Part shown: piece by piece, positions 1 to 8,535 of the stretch
Layout of the letters: each line of letters starts with the position of its first letter
How positions within the stretch are numbered: position 1 is the stretch's first letter
Assembly: GCA_020632875.1 (NCBI GenBank)
Contig: JACKET010000004.1
Span: 448,181-512,180, forward strand
Length of the DNA: 64,000 nt
Source: Alphaproteobacteria bacterium
GTDB lineage: Bacteria; Myxococcota_A; UBA796; GCA-2862545
Direction of reading: 5' to 3'
The notes under the pieces: generated by a model
What the model was told of the DNA's origin: nothing
Seen by the model: only the letters and a program-made list of their open reading frames with translations
The model's database searches: none
Position numbers and translations under genes: made by a program

Positions 1-1
1 G

Positions 2-298
2 CTGCGCGACGGGCGCAACTGCCCGAGCCCCCACAACCCGGATTCCGACGGCGACGGCATGCCCGATGGGCTCGACGGCACGTGGGACGGCGACGGAGAC
101 GGGGCGATCGACGCGTGCGACCCCGCAGAGCTCCTCGGCGAGCTCGAGGACTACACCCCGATCCGCGGCTGCGACGCCCGGCCAGGAGCCGGCGTTTCGA
201 GCCGACTGTGGTGGCTCCTGCTCCCGGTGTTCGGGCTCCGGATTCCGTCGGCCACCGCCCGCAAGCGGGCGTCGTCCCGACGGAATCTCAACTGCTGA
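2..298 (+). CDS. C-terminal end of a Ca-binding-repeat surface protein with a MYXO-CTERM-like tail (partial)
   Basis: The gene begins left of the window; 98 residues are visible. They open with Asp-rich calcium-binding loops of the thrombospondin type 3 kind (DSDGDGMPDG, then DGDGDGAIDACD), which in secreted proteins build rigid Ca-loaded stalks. The end carries Gly-Cys, a short hydrophobic stretch (WWLLLPVFG) and a tail rich in Arg and Lys, the layout of the MYXO-CTERM sorting signal of Myxococcota, in which a myxosortase is thought to process the protein and anchor it through the Cys. The basic tail is longer than usual and does not directly follow the hydrophobic part, so the sorting call is an inference. 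The rest of the protein and its role cannot be judged. Confidence 0.7.
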   Translation: MRDGRNCPSPHNPDSDGDGMPDGLDGTWDGDGDGAIDACDPAELLGELEDYTPIRGCDARPGAGVSSRLWWLLLPVFGLRIPSATARKRASSRRNLNC

Positions 299-320
299 AC
301 GTCTTGACGTGACCTCAGTA

Positions 321-358
321 CCCCCTGTGAACGCGGCTGAAACGCCGCGTTCCGGGGG
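321..358 (+). terminator. Strong hairpin after the first gene
   Basis: A perfect 8-bp stem (AACGCGGC at 330-337 pairing with GCCGCGTT at 344-351, 6-nt loop) is flanked by CCCCC at 321-325 and GGGGG at 354-358, which can extend it across a small internal loop. It starts 23 nt after the upstream stop codon. No T-run follows, so it is not a canonical intrinsic terminator. It may act as a transcript-end or mRNA-stabilising structure. Confidence 0.4.
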
Positions 359-367
359 CACAGAGGT

Positions 368-380
368 CTTGACCGTCAAG
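368..380. promoter_or_regulatory. Palindrome CTTGACCGTCAAG upstream of the di-CXXCH lipoprotein gene
   Basis: Perfect 6-bp arms around one base. The sequence GTCTTGAC also occurs at 301-308, so the spacer holds a second partial copy. The position, about 105 nt before the next start codon, suits an operator or a promoter-region element. No regulator can be assigned. Confidence 0.25.
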
Positions 381-486
381 GCGTTCCGAAAAAGGGGGTG
401 ACAGCGGCGCGAGGGGGTGTGGTACAGTTCCTGTGACCCGATTGGGTCCTTACTTGTCGTTGCCTTTGTCGTTGTTGGAGCCTGAT

Positions 487-1275
487 ATGCACCGTCTGGC
501 CTTTGTGCTCGCTGCTTTCGCCGTCGTGGGTTGTGCCCCGGTCGAAGAAGAGACCGACCTCCGCCCCCTCGACTGGACCACGCCGCTCGCCGAAGACACC
601 CTGGGCGTCGACCCCGGCCCGGAGTTCGCCGGTCTGACCCTCGAGGCCATCATCTCGGGTCAGGTGGATGCGCGCGGCGAAGGCCGGTCCTGCTCGGCCT
701 GCCACTTCGACGGCACGCTCACGTTCTACCGCCCCGAGGTCGAGCAGTACGCGACCACGCCGATCGGCCCGTACGACATGGTCGACGGCCGCACCTGGGC
801 CGGGAACAACGGCTGGGGCGCCATCTTCGCCACGATGGGCGAGGGCCGCTTCTCCGAGAAGCCCCCCGAGCTCCGGGTCGCGATGGAGCGCTTCCTCGAC
901 CTCGAGGCCTCGCGCGTGCAGCCGCTCGACTGGACCACGACGATCGAGACCGTCACGCTCGGCAAGGACCCCGAGGCCTTCATCCAGAACGACACGATCG
1001 ACGCGATCATCAACAGCCGCGTCAGTGGCCGTCCCGACGACCTGCTCTGCTCCGACTGCCACTACGCGGGCGCCAGCATCGGCTACCGCCCCGCCATCGA
1101 GCGCGGCGACACCACCACGAGCTTCGGCCCGAACGACGTGATCGACGGCCGCTCCTGGTCCGGCCCCGACGGCTGGGCGCAGGTGTTCGTCGAGCTCGGC
1201 CCGAACGCCGACATCCACAAGCCCGACTACGTGCGTCAGATGTTCTTCAAGTGGGTCGACGACGGGGCAATCTAG
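487..1275 (+). CDS. Lipoprotein with two CXXCH motifs in an internal duplication
   Basis: 262-residue exported lipoprotein: the signal peptide ends in a lipobox (VVGC, lipidated Cys16). It is built from two homologous halves, each opening with PLDWTT (near residues 26 and 145) and each holding one CXXCH motif (C69-H73 CSACH, C188-H192 CSDCH) followed by a YRP segment and a V/I-DGR-T/S-W segment. CXXCH is the covalent c-type haem site, so a di-haem electron carrier or redox sensor on the membrane is plausible, although single CXXCH motifs may also bind metal. The start at 487 is preferred over an in-frame start at 433 because GGAG lies 6 nt upstream and the signal peptide begins there. No distal Met ligand stands out. 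The gene converges with its right neighbour, and the two stop codons overlap in a CTAG. Confidence 0.8.
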   Translation: MHRLAFVLAAFAVVGCAPVEEETDLRPLDWTTPLAEDTLGVDPGPEFAGLTLEAIISGQVDARGEGRSCSACHFDGTLTFYRPEVEQYATTPIGPYDMVDGRTWAGNNGWGAIFATMGEGRFSEKPPELRVAMERFLDLEASRVQPLDWTTTIETVTLGKDPEAFIQNDTIDAIINSRVSGRPDDLLCSDCHYAGASIGYRPAIERGDTTTSFGPNDVIDGRSWSGPDGWAQVFVELGPNADIHKPDYVRQMFFKWVDDGAI

Positions 1276-2264
1276 TCAGGCAGCGAAGCGCGCACGAGCG
1301 CCGTGAGCGAGAGCCCCTCGCGCACCAGCAGGCCCATGCCCGTCACCAGGTGGAAGCCGAACTGGTGCAGGTGCCAGACGATCGCGAAGGTCGCCGCCAG
1401 CGTCGGCTCGACCGACCACAGCACCAGCACCGCCTTGCAGAACACCTCGAACGGCCCGAAGAACCCGGGTGTCGGGAGCGCGACGGTGCCCGTGACGGTG
1501 AACGCCGTGACCGCCAGCGCGACCTCCCACGTCGCGGGCAGGCCCGGGAAAGCGGACAGGAGCAGCCAGACGCACGTGATCGTGCCGGCCCACACGAGCA
1601 CCGCGAGGCCCGACACCGCGGCGGCCCGGCCGGGACGCGACGCGAGCTCGGCCGTCGCCGCGCGGAACGAGGTCGCGAAGGTCGCGAGCCGCGGGCCCAC
1701 GATCGGCACGCGACCCAGCGCCGCGACGATCGCGTGGCTCGCCACACCAAGGGCCACGAGCCCGCTCATCAGCACGGCCAGGCCGACCGCGATGGACCGC
1801 TGCGCCACCGGCAGCACGTCGATGCCCTGCACCTCGACGGTGGCCGGCAGATCGACGGCCACGCTCACGAGCAGCAGCATGCCGAGCAGGCAGAACAGGT
1901 CCACCACGCGCTCCATGACCACGGCGCCGAGCGACGTGCCCCACGACACGTCGTCGTCGAGCAGCATGAACGACCGCACCAGCTCGCCGAGGCGCAACGG
2001 CACCACGTTGATGCCGAGGAACGCGATGCCGCACACGACCACCTGGCGCCCGAAGCTCGGCCGCGCGTCGCCGAGCAGCAGCTGGAAGCGCAGCACGCGG
2101 AGCAGGAACACGCCCGTGATCACCGCGAGCGCGAGCGGCACGTAGGCGAGCTGCATCGAGCCCAGCGCGGCGCGCACGCGGTCGATCTCGACCCCCCACA
2201 GCGCCCAGACGAGGCAGGCCGCCGTCACGGCGAAGACGGCCAGCGCTCTCCCCTTCTGGTTCAT
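1272..2264 (-). CDS. Multi-pass membrane protein of the AglD / LPG-synthase transmembrane family (UPF0104)
   Basis: 330 residues, almost entirely hydrophobic, with about eight membrane segments. The pattern fits the lysylphosphatidylglycerol synthase transmembrane (flippase-like, UPF0104) family: an RVLRFQLLL segment near the N-terminus, a central LRLGELVRSFML block followed by MERVVDLFCLL, and a late PTPGFFGPFEVF motif. Relatives occur beside glycosyltransferases and are linked to lipid or polyisoprenyl-linked sugar handling. The aminoacyl-transfer domain of true MprF is absent, so lysinylation is not implied. It is last in a minus-strand run, 7 nt after the sulfatase-like gene, which supports a joint role in envelope lipid or glycan modification. 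The start is the Met that opens the first hydrophobic segment. Confidence 0.8.
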   Translation of the reverse strand: MNQKGRALAVFAVTAACLVWALWGVEIDRVRAALGSMQLAYVPLALAVITGVFLLRVLRFQLLLGDARPSFGRQVVVCGIAFLGINVVPLRLGELVRSFMLLDDDVSWGTSLGAVVMERVVDLFCLLGMLLLVSVAVDLPATVEVQGIDVLPVAQRSIAVGLAVLMSGLVALGVASHAIVAALGRVPIVGPRLATFATSFRAATAELASRPGRAAAVSGLAVLVWAGTITCVWLLLSAFPGLPATWEVALAVTAFTVTGTVALPTPGFFGPFEVFCKAVLVLWSVEPTLAATFAIVWHLHQFGFHLVTGMGLLVREGLSLTALVRASLPD

Positions 2265-2271
2265 CCGCGAA

Positions 2272-3846
2272 TCACTCGTCCTCGTCGTCCCCGTGGATGT
2301 AGCCGATGGTCTCGAGCGCCGCCTTCGTGTCGGCGTCGAGGTCGACGTCTGTGGGGCGCACGGCGCCCTCGACGCGGAGCGGGCCGGAGGGTGCCGCGCC
2401 CCCTGCGAGCGCCATCGCGCGGCCCGGCTTGCCGTCGGCACCGCTGAAGCGCACGGGCGTGTCGAACGGGAAGGTCTGGAAGCGCATGCCGGTCGTGACG
2501 GCCGCACGCCCCTCGGCCCGGCCGCCGACCAGGAGCTTGCCCTTGCGCACGGCCACGGCGCCGGCCTCGGTGGCCTCGAACGGCGTGCCGAGCAGCTCGA
2601 TCACGCGCGCCTGGAGCACGGCGGGGTCTTCGCCCGTGGCGGCCTTCTCGGCGGGGTCGGCGTCGCTGAACACCTCGCGCGTGCCGGAGGCCAGGTCCCA
2701 CTCGAGGCGCTTGCCGCCCTCCCAGAGGCCCAGGCGCATGGTGCCGTGGCGCGAGGTCTCCGCGACGAACGGGCGCGCCGGCACGGGGACCTCGCCCGAC
2801 AGGAAGGGCGTGAGGTCGATGCCGTCGGCGCCCGGCAGCGCGACGCCCGTCCACGCGGCGAGGGTCGGCGCCAGATCGTGCGTGCCGACGGGCTCTTCGA
2901 CGACCACGCCCGCCGGGATGCCCGGCCCGCTCACGACGAGCGGCACGCGGAGCTGCTCGGCGTACAGCGTGTGCGCGTGGCCCCACGAGCCGCGCTCGCC
3001 GAACTCCTCGCCGTGGTCGGCCGTGATGACCCAGCGCACCTCGCGCCCGGCGTCCCGCAGCACACGGTCGAGACGGGCGAGCTGGTCGTCGACGTACCGG
3101 ATCGCCTCGTCGTACTGAGCGATCTGGTGTTCCATCTGCGGCTTCGGGAGCGGCTTCTTCTTGTAGACGAAGTAGTTCTTGTAGGTCGCGTCGCCGGCCA
3201 CCGGCGCGCGGTCGAACATCGCGTCGTACGGCGCGGGCGGGTCGTAGGCGTAGTGCACGTCGTAGCTGTGCAGGAAGAGGAACAGCGGCTCGCCGTCCGG
3301 CACCGACTTCACGAAGGCCTCGAGATCGTCGACCACGCCCTGCATGTCGACGACCCCCTGGAGGTTCGTCTTCTTGTCGTGGATACCGAAGTCGTTGAAG
3401 TGGTCGAAGCCACGGTCGAACCGATACATCGCGCTGACGAACAGCGTCGACACCGCCGCGCCCGTGTGCACGCCGCGCCGATCGAGCAGCTCCGGGAGCA
3501 CGGGCGTCGCGTCGGGCACCCGCAGGTCGTCCTCCACGACCATGTGCGTGGTGGGCAACAGGCCCGTGAGCATGGTGGTGTGCGCCGGCAGGGTCCACGG
3601 AGAGGCCGACCGGGCGTGCGCGAATCGGACCCCCTTCGCGGCGAGGCCGTCCACGAAGGGGCTCGTGTCACGGGAGTAGCCGTACGTGCCGAGGTGGTCG
3701 GGACGCAGCGTGTCGATGCTCACCAGCACCACGTCCGGAGGCCGCTCCCCGGTGAACGCCTTCGACGCCGCCGCCGGGAGCGCCGGGGGCGCCGCGCGCT
3801 TCGCGGGCTCGCCGCCGCAGCCCAGCATCCACAGGATCGCGATCAT
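2272..3846 (-). CDS. Sulfatase-like alkaline-phosphatase-superfamily lipoprotein
   Basis: 524 residues with a very short export signal ending LGC (Cys10), so probably membrane-anchored outside the cytoplasm. The sulfatase fold is clear: SIDTLRPDHLGTYGY supplies metal-binding Asp45, and ITADHGEEFGERGSWGHAHT supplies the late Asp-His pair and further His ligands. At the nucleophile position the protein has W-T-L-P-A-H (Thr85) instead of Cys/Ser-x-Pro-Ser-Arg. Classical formylglycine formation is therefore not expected. Thr nucleophiles are known in phosphoethanolamine and phosphoglycerol transferases of the same superfamily, so the reaction may be transfer or hydrolysis of a phospho- or sulfo-ester on a surface glycan. 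The ATGA overlap with the preceding glycosyltransferase gene indicates coupled translation. Confidence 0.85.
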   Translation of the reverse strand: MIAILWMLGCGGEPAKRAAPPALPAAASKAFTGERPPDVVLVSIDTLRPDHLGTYGYSRDTSPFVDGLAAKGVRFAHARSASPWTLPAHTTMLTGLLPTTHMVVEDDLRVPDATPVLPELLDRRGVHTGAAVSTLFVSAMYRFDRGFDHFNDFGIHDKKTNLQGVVDMQGVVDDLEAFVKSVPDGEPLFLFLHSYDVHYAYDPPAPYDAMFDRAPVAGDATYKNYFVYKKKPLPKPQMEHQIAQYDEAIRYVDDQLARLDRVLRDAGREVRWVITADHGEEFGERGSWGHAHTLYAEQLRVPLVVSGPGIPAGVVVEEPVGTHDLAPTLAAWTGVALPGADGIDLTPFLSGEVPVPARPFVAETSRHGTMRLGLWEGGKRLEWDLASGTREVFSDADPAEKAATGEDPAVLQARVIELLGTPFEATEAGAVAVRKGKLLVGGRAEGRAAVTTGMRFQTFPFDTPVRFSGADGKPGRAMALAGGAAPSGPLRVEGAVRPTDVDLDADTKAALETIGYIHGDDEDE

Positions 3847-5990
3847 CCCTTCTCCTCCGGCACGAGCTCGACGGGTGTGCCCGCGGGGCTCGGCGGCTCT
3901 TTCGGCACCGGGGCCTTGGGCGCGGGCTTCTTCGGCTTCGGCTTCCGCTTCGGCTTCTGCAGCTCGACCCCGCGGAAGCGCTCGATGTCCCAGATCTCGA
4001 CGCACCGGTCGCCATACCGGCGCGCCGTCGCGTCGGTCGCATTGAGGCTCCCGCGCGGACGCGGCCAGCCGCCCTTGGTGGACTGGTGGCAGCGGCTGAT
4101 CACGAGGTACTCCGCCCCGCTGTTCAGGAGGTTCCCGACGACCTCCTCGTCGTTGCGCGCGCGGTCGTTGAACTCCCACCACCACAGCGCCGGCTCGTCG
4201 CGCCACCGCTCGTGGAGGAGCGCGTCGACGCGCTTCCCGTGCCGATCGACGGGGACGAGGTGGTACTGGAGCTGCCGCCCCATCAGGGGGAGCGAGAACA
4301 TGTGGGTCGGCGGCATGTCCGACAGCCAGGCCACGTAGGCGCCCGACGGGAGCGCGTCGATCGCGTCCCAGGCCTTCGTGTGGACCCGCCCGATCGGGCT
4401 GAACGTCGTGCGCTTCGTGGCGGTGTGCTCGGCCTTCGCGGGGGTCCGCAGCGCGAGGGCGACGATGGCGACGGAGAGGACGGCGGGGACGGCCCCGCGC
4501 GGCACGCTGCCGAGGAGGCCCATCACGACGAGGCCCGCGCTGGCCCCGGCCAGCAACCACAGCGCGTCCGACGCGCCGTAGAGGAACTTCGTCGCGTAGT
4601 ACACGCTCGCGGCGAAGGCCATCCACGACCCGACCGCGAGGCCCGCGACCGCCCAGCGCCGCCGCGGCAGCAAGAAGGCGACGAGCGGCAGCCCGATGAC
4701 GAAGAACAGCGTGAGGTAGCGGACCATCCCGTGGAGGGGGGCGCTCGGCCGGTTGATGGTCGCCGAGAACGGCTGGAACGGGTGGAGCAGGAGGAACAGG
4801 ATGCCGACCGACGCGACGAGCCACAGGCCGCGCCGGTCGCGCCAGAAGCCGGAGACGAGCGCCACGAGGTACCCGGCGATCGCGGGGATGCCGAGGAACA
4901 CGGGCCAGTCGAAGCGCTTCACGAACAGGTCGTACCAGAACGCAGAGCGGTCGCCCTTCTTCTCCATGAAGTGGATGAGCGCGGTCTTCCGGGCGGTCTC
5001 GGGCTCGAGCGGCCCTTCGAACGGCCCGATCTGCGCGGGGAACAGCGGATTGCCCGTGTGGATCAGGTTCCGGACGTACCAGTACGCGCCGAACGCCAGC
5101 AGGCCCGCGACGAACAGGGCGGGCAGCGCGACCCGACCGCGCCGGGCGCGCCACAGCCACCACAGGCCGACGAGCCCCAGCGCCGGCACCGCCGAGACCT
5201 TGGTGCCGATGGCGAGACCCCCGGCGAGCCCACACCACAGGGCCGCCCGGCGCGACGGCGGGCGGACGGCGAGCGCGAGGGCGGCCAGCACGTACCCGGC
5301 CATCGCGAGGTCGGTCGAGCTGAAGGTTCGGGCGAAGTACAGCATCCGGTGGCTCGCGAACATCGCCGCGAGCAGGCCGAGCGGCACGGCCGGATGCAGC
5401 GCGTGGGTCTCGGCGATCGACATCGTGCCGAGGACGACCAGCAGCACGAACAGCAGCACCGCCAGGCCCGACTGCGACGGCTCGCCGAGCGGCACCCAGA
5501 ACCACAGCGACACGAGCTCGGAGTTGAACGCGTAGTACGACTGGTACGAGAACGGCGTGTACTCGATGGTGCCCCACTGCACCCAGTGGGCCACGATGGC
5601 GGCGTGGTACGTGATGTCGTCGAAGCAGAAGCCCGTGCCGGTCCACCCGGGGCGGCCGAACCACACGCCCAGCGCGGCACCGAGCAGCGCGCCCGACACC
5701 ACGGTGAGCGCACCGGTCACCTGCTCGGTCGCGACAGGCACGCCCGACGGCCAGCCGAGCCGGACCTCGGCGCCCACCACACCGGCGAGCAGCACCGCGA
5801 GCAGGCCGGCCTGAGCCAGGGGGTTCAGCAGGTGCGCGAGCCCGATGGCCAGCAGGATGCCGGTCATCAGCGCCAACGCGAGCAACAACGCGCACAACGC
5901 CCGCGTCCATGGCCCGCCCGGGGGGGCGATCAGCGGGAGGAGCCGCCACACCAGCAGGACGAGCAGCAGGTTCGTCAGCACGAACAGCAT
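3843..5990 (-). CDS. GT-C family membrane glycosyltransferase (PMT/ArnT-like)
   Basis: 715 residues with roughly a dozen hydrophobic segments, a typical GT-C layout. FCFDDITYH, in the first large extracytoplasmic loop, carries the acidic pair that GT-C enzymes use for catalysis or metal binding. These enzymes use polyprenyl-phosphate sugars and act on the outer face of the membrane. A soluble region of about 190 residues follows the last membrane segment and ends in a tail rich in Lys and Pro (KPKRKPKPKKPAPK). The start at 5990 opens directly into a hydrophobic helix; longer in-frame extensions are Arg-rich and not credible. It overlaps the sulfatase-like gene by ATGA, which suggests that one product is made and then modified by the neighbour. 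Confidence 0.8.
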   Translation of the reverse strand: MLFVLTNLLLVLLVWRLLPLIAPPGGPWTRALCALLLALALMTGILLAIGLAHLLNPLAQAGLLAVLLAGVVGAEVRLGWPSGVPVATEQVTGALTVVSGALLGAALGVWFGRPGWTGTGFCFDDITYHAAIVAHWVQWGTIEYTPFSYQSYYAFNSELVSLWFWVPLGEPSQSGLAVLLFVLLVVLGTMSIAETHALHPAVPLGLLAAMFASHRMLYFARTFSSTDLAMAGYVLAALALAVRPPSRRAALWCGLAGGLAIGTKVSAVPALGLVGLWWLWRARRGRVALPALFVAGLLAFGAYWYVRNLIHTGNPLFPAQIGPFEGPLEPETARKTALIHFMEKKGDRSAFWYDLFVKRFDWPVFLGIPAIAGYLVALVSGFWRDRRGLWLVASVGILFLLLHPFQPFSATINRPSAPLHGMVRYLTLFFVIGLPLVAFLLPRRRWAVAGLAVGSWMAFAASVYYATKFLYGASDALWLLAGASAGLVVMGLLGSVPRGAVPAVLSVAIVALALRTPAKAEHTATKRTTFSPIGRVHTKAWDAIDALPSGAYVAWLSDMPPTHMFSLPLMGRQLQYHLVPVDRHGKRVDALLHERWRDEPALWWWEFNDRARNDEEVVGNLLNSGAEYLVISRCHQSTKGGWPRPRGSLNATDATARRYGDRCVEIWDIERFRGVELQKPKRKPKPKKPAPKAPVPKEPPSPAGTPVELVPEEKG

Positions 5991-6021
5991 GGGTCGCCTT
6001 AAAGGGCCGTGCCGCTCGGCG

Positions 6022-8496
6022 TCAAGACAGGATGCGCGCCTGGAGCAGATACCCGCTGCCCCCGTCGACGGTCGCGGTCTGCAGCGCGTCGCGCAGCCCC
6101 AGCTTCCGCAGCTCCGACACGGCGACGTGGACGCGCGCCCGGCCCGAGTTCCCGGCCGTGCGCTCGCCCGGCCACGCGGCCGCCAGGACGGCATCCGTGG
6201 TGAGGGCCTCGCCCTCGTGGCGCGCGAACACCTCGAGCACGCGCTTCAGCACCCGCTTGCGGCCGAGCTCGACGCGCCCCGTGTCGGTGCGGAACCACGA
6301 CCCGTCGCTCGCGACCTCGGCGGCCCCGGCGAGCCGTGTGAGCCGCACGAGCAGGCGCAGGTCGAGATCCCGGCGCGACGCCTCGACCACGTCGTCGTCG
6401 AGCGGGCGCCCGGCCGCGCGGGCATGGGCGATGCGATGCGCGAGGCGCACGGTCTCGGTGCGGGACGTGTCGGTGGGCGGCGGGGGCTCGGCCCGCGCCA
6501 CGGCGAGGTAGTGCGCCGCGAGCTCGGCATCGGCCTGCATGCCCATCGACGCGAAGATCGACACGCCTTCCTCGAGGGCCCGCAGGCCACCCGGCGTGTC
6601 GCCGCGGAGCAGGAACAGCACGCCGCGGTAGCAGTCGAGGGTCGCGCGGTTCTTCGGGCTCTCGAGCCGGAGCCCGTCGAACAGGGCCTCCGCGCGGTCG
6701 AGGTCGCCGCGGTCGAGCTCGATGAGGCCGGAGAGCACCTGCATCCGCTGCATGCTGAACCGTTCACCGAGCCGCCGCAGCATCGGGATGGCCTCGTCGA
6801 GGCGCGCCGAAGCCGACGGACGGCCGAGGTCGGACTCGAGCACGGCGAGGCTCGTGAGGGTGCGCGCCTCGAAGCGCGGGCTGCCGATGCGACGAAAGCG
6901 CTCGAGGGCGCGCTCGAGCCGGTCGATCGCACCGACGATGGCGCTGTGCGACACGAGGCGGCTCGCCGTCGCCTGGCACCGCAGCAGCAGGCCCTCGAGA
7001 TCGGGCCGATCGAGGTGCGCGGCCGCGGCGACGCCCGCTTCGCAGACCGCGATGGCCTGGTCGTACGAGCCGCGCTCCATGTGGGTCGCGGCGAGCGCGA
7101 CGTGGATCTCCACCACGCGCTCGTCCCAGGGCACCCCGAGGGCCGAGGGCTCGCGGGCGAGCGCCCGATCCCGCGCGCGCTCGAGCAGCGCGACGGAGTC
7201 GTCCTGGTGGCCCTCGCGCATGGCCGTGATGCCCCGGAACACGTCGACCTCGGGCTCGCCTTCGAGCAGGCCCCACAGCGCCCGGGATTCGGCGGTGCGC
7301 CGGAGCCGGATGAGCAGATCGGCTTCGACCAGCGTGAGGCGCCGCACGACCGCGTCGGACATCGCGCTGCGGTCGACGCCCCGCACGAGCTCGACCACCT
7401 CGGCCATGCCGCCCTGCGCGATGGCCAGCCGGGCGAGCGCCACGAGCGCGCGGGCCGCCGCCTCGCCGCCGAGCACCAGCACGCCCTCGAGATCGGGCGC
7501 CAGGTCGCGCATCCGGGCCAACGCCTCGCGGCCCTCGCTCGACTGGAGCCCGCGCGCCAGGCTCTCGGAGCGGCCCAGCACCCCCTCGACGTACCGCAGG
7601 CGCGCGGGATCGTCGGCGGGCAGGCGGCTCAGCGCGAACCGCCGGATGGGCTCGAGCAGGTGGTATCGCCGGCCTTCGCCGCTCGCGACCCAGTGCACGA
7701 GCGACGCGTCGAGCAGGTGCTCGAGCACCTCGAGCCCGGCGCCGGTGATCTCCTGGAACGCCGAACGCCCGAACCAGCGGCGCACCTGGGCGATCCGCGC
7801 GAGCGCCTGGCGCGCGTCGGGGTCGAGCAGGGCCCACGAGCCCTCGAGCGCGGCCTCGAGGCTCGTGTGCCGGCCGCGCGACCGGCGATCGGACAGCACC
7901 TCGAGGGGCTCTTCGGCGAGCATCTCGGTGGGCGAGTAGAGCCGCAGGCGCCCCGCGGCGAGGGTGATGGCGAGCGGCAGCCCGTCGAGCCGGCCGACCA
8001 GCTCGCGGATGGCGTCGGCTTCGCTGGCGAGATCGACGCCGGCGCTGACCTCTTCGGCCTCGGCGCGGAACAGCGCTTCGGCGGCGTCGGCGGAGAGCGG
8101 CCCGACCTCGAGGAGCGTGAAGCCCGGCAGGCGAACGCGCGAGGTGACCACCACGGCGAGGCCCGAACAGTCGGGCATCACGGCATCGAGCCAGTCCGAC
8201 ACGCCCGTTCCGAGGGCTTCGGTCGCGTCGAGCACGAGCAGGTCGGCCTCGCCGAGCCCCCCGACGATCGCGGCGCGGTCGACAGGCAGATCGAGGCTGC
8301 GCGCCACCGCCGCATCGAGGGCGCCGTCGCCCACGGGCTCGAGATCGACCCACACGGCGCGTCGATCGCGCGCGACCCACGCCACCAGCGCGGTCTTCCC
8401 GACCCCCGGCGGGCCCACGAGCTGCACGCGGCCGGGCCGCGAGACGGCATCGGCCAGTCGTGCGATCGCTTCGTCTCGACCGATGGGCTCGCGCAT
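6022..8496 (-). CDS. ATPase/TPR transcriptional regulator with C-terminal winged-helix domain
   Basis: 824 residues. The N-terminus is a P-loop ATPase of the STAND/AAA_16 kind, with Walker A GPPGVGKT at residues 28-35, Walker B DLLVLD ending at Asp90, and a VVVTSR sensor segment near 115. A long helical part with TPR-like repeats follows. The last 90 residues form an OmpR/SARP-type winged helix (LGRKRVLKRVLEVFARHEGEA, then AVSELRKLG). In AfsR/SARP-type regulators the winged helix is usually N-terminal, so this order is reversed. Such proteins typically bind ATP, oligomerise on a signal and activate transcription. It sits 31 nt upstream of the glycosyltransferase gene on the same strand and may control that operon. 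It is divergent from the next gene to the right. Confidence 0.8.
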   Translation of the reverse strand: MREPIGRDEAIARLADAVSRPGRVQLVGPPGVGKTALVAWVARDRRAVWVDLEPVGDGALDAAVARSLDLPVDRAAIVGGLGEADLLVLDATEALGTGVSDWLDAVMPDCSGLAVVVTSRVRLPGFTLLEVGPLSADAAEALFRAEAEEVSAGVDLASEADAIRELVGRLDGLPLAITLAAGRLRLYSPTEMLAEEPLEVLSDRRSRGRHTSLEAALEGSWALLDPDARQALARIAQVRRWFGRSAFQEITGAGLEVLEHLLDASLVHWVASGEGRRYHLLEPIRRFALSRLPADDPARLRYVEGVLGRSESLARGLQSSEGREALARMRDLAPDLEGVLVLGGEAAARALVALARLAIAQGGMAEVVELVRGVDRSAMSDAVVRRLTLVEADLLIRLRRTAESRALWGLLEGEPEVDVFRGITAMREGHQDDSVALLERARDRALAREPSALGVPWDERVVEIHVALAATHMERGSYDQAIAVCEAGVAAAAHLDRPDLEGLLLRCQATASRLVSHSAIVGAIDRLERALERFRRIGSPRFEARTLTSLAVLESDLGRPSASARLDEAIPMLRRLGERFSMQRMQVLSGLIELDRGDLDRAEALFDGLRLESPKNRATLDCYRGVLFLLRGDTPGGLRALEEGVSIFASMGMQADAELAAHYLAVARAEPPPPTDTSRTETVRLAHRIAHARAAGRPLDDDVVEASRRDLDLRLLVRLTRLAGAAEVASDGSWFRTDTGRVELGRKRVLKRVLEVFARHEGEALTTDAVLAAAWPGERTAGNSGRARVHVAVSELRKLGLRDALQTATVDGGSGYLLQARILS

Positions 8497-8535
8497 CGCC
8501 GGCTTCTAACGCGGTCGGCCGGATACGTGGGGCGC

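Noticed and set aside
4086..6002. Plus-strand frame antisense to the glycosyltransferase gene
   Set aside because: The product is dominated by Arg, Glu, Gln and Pro. The opposite strand has clear membrane helices and a coupled neighbour.
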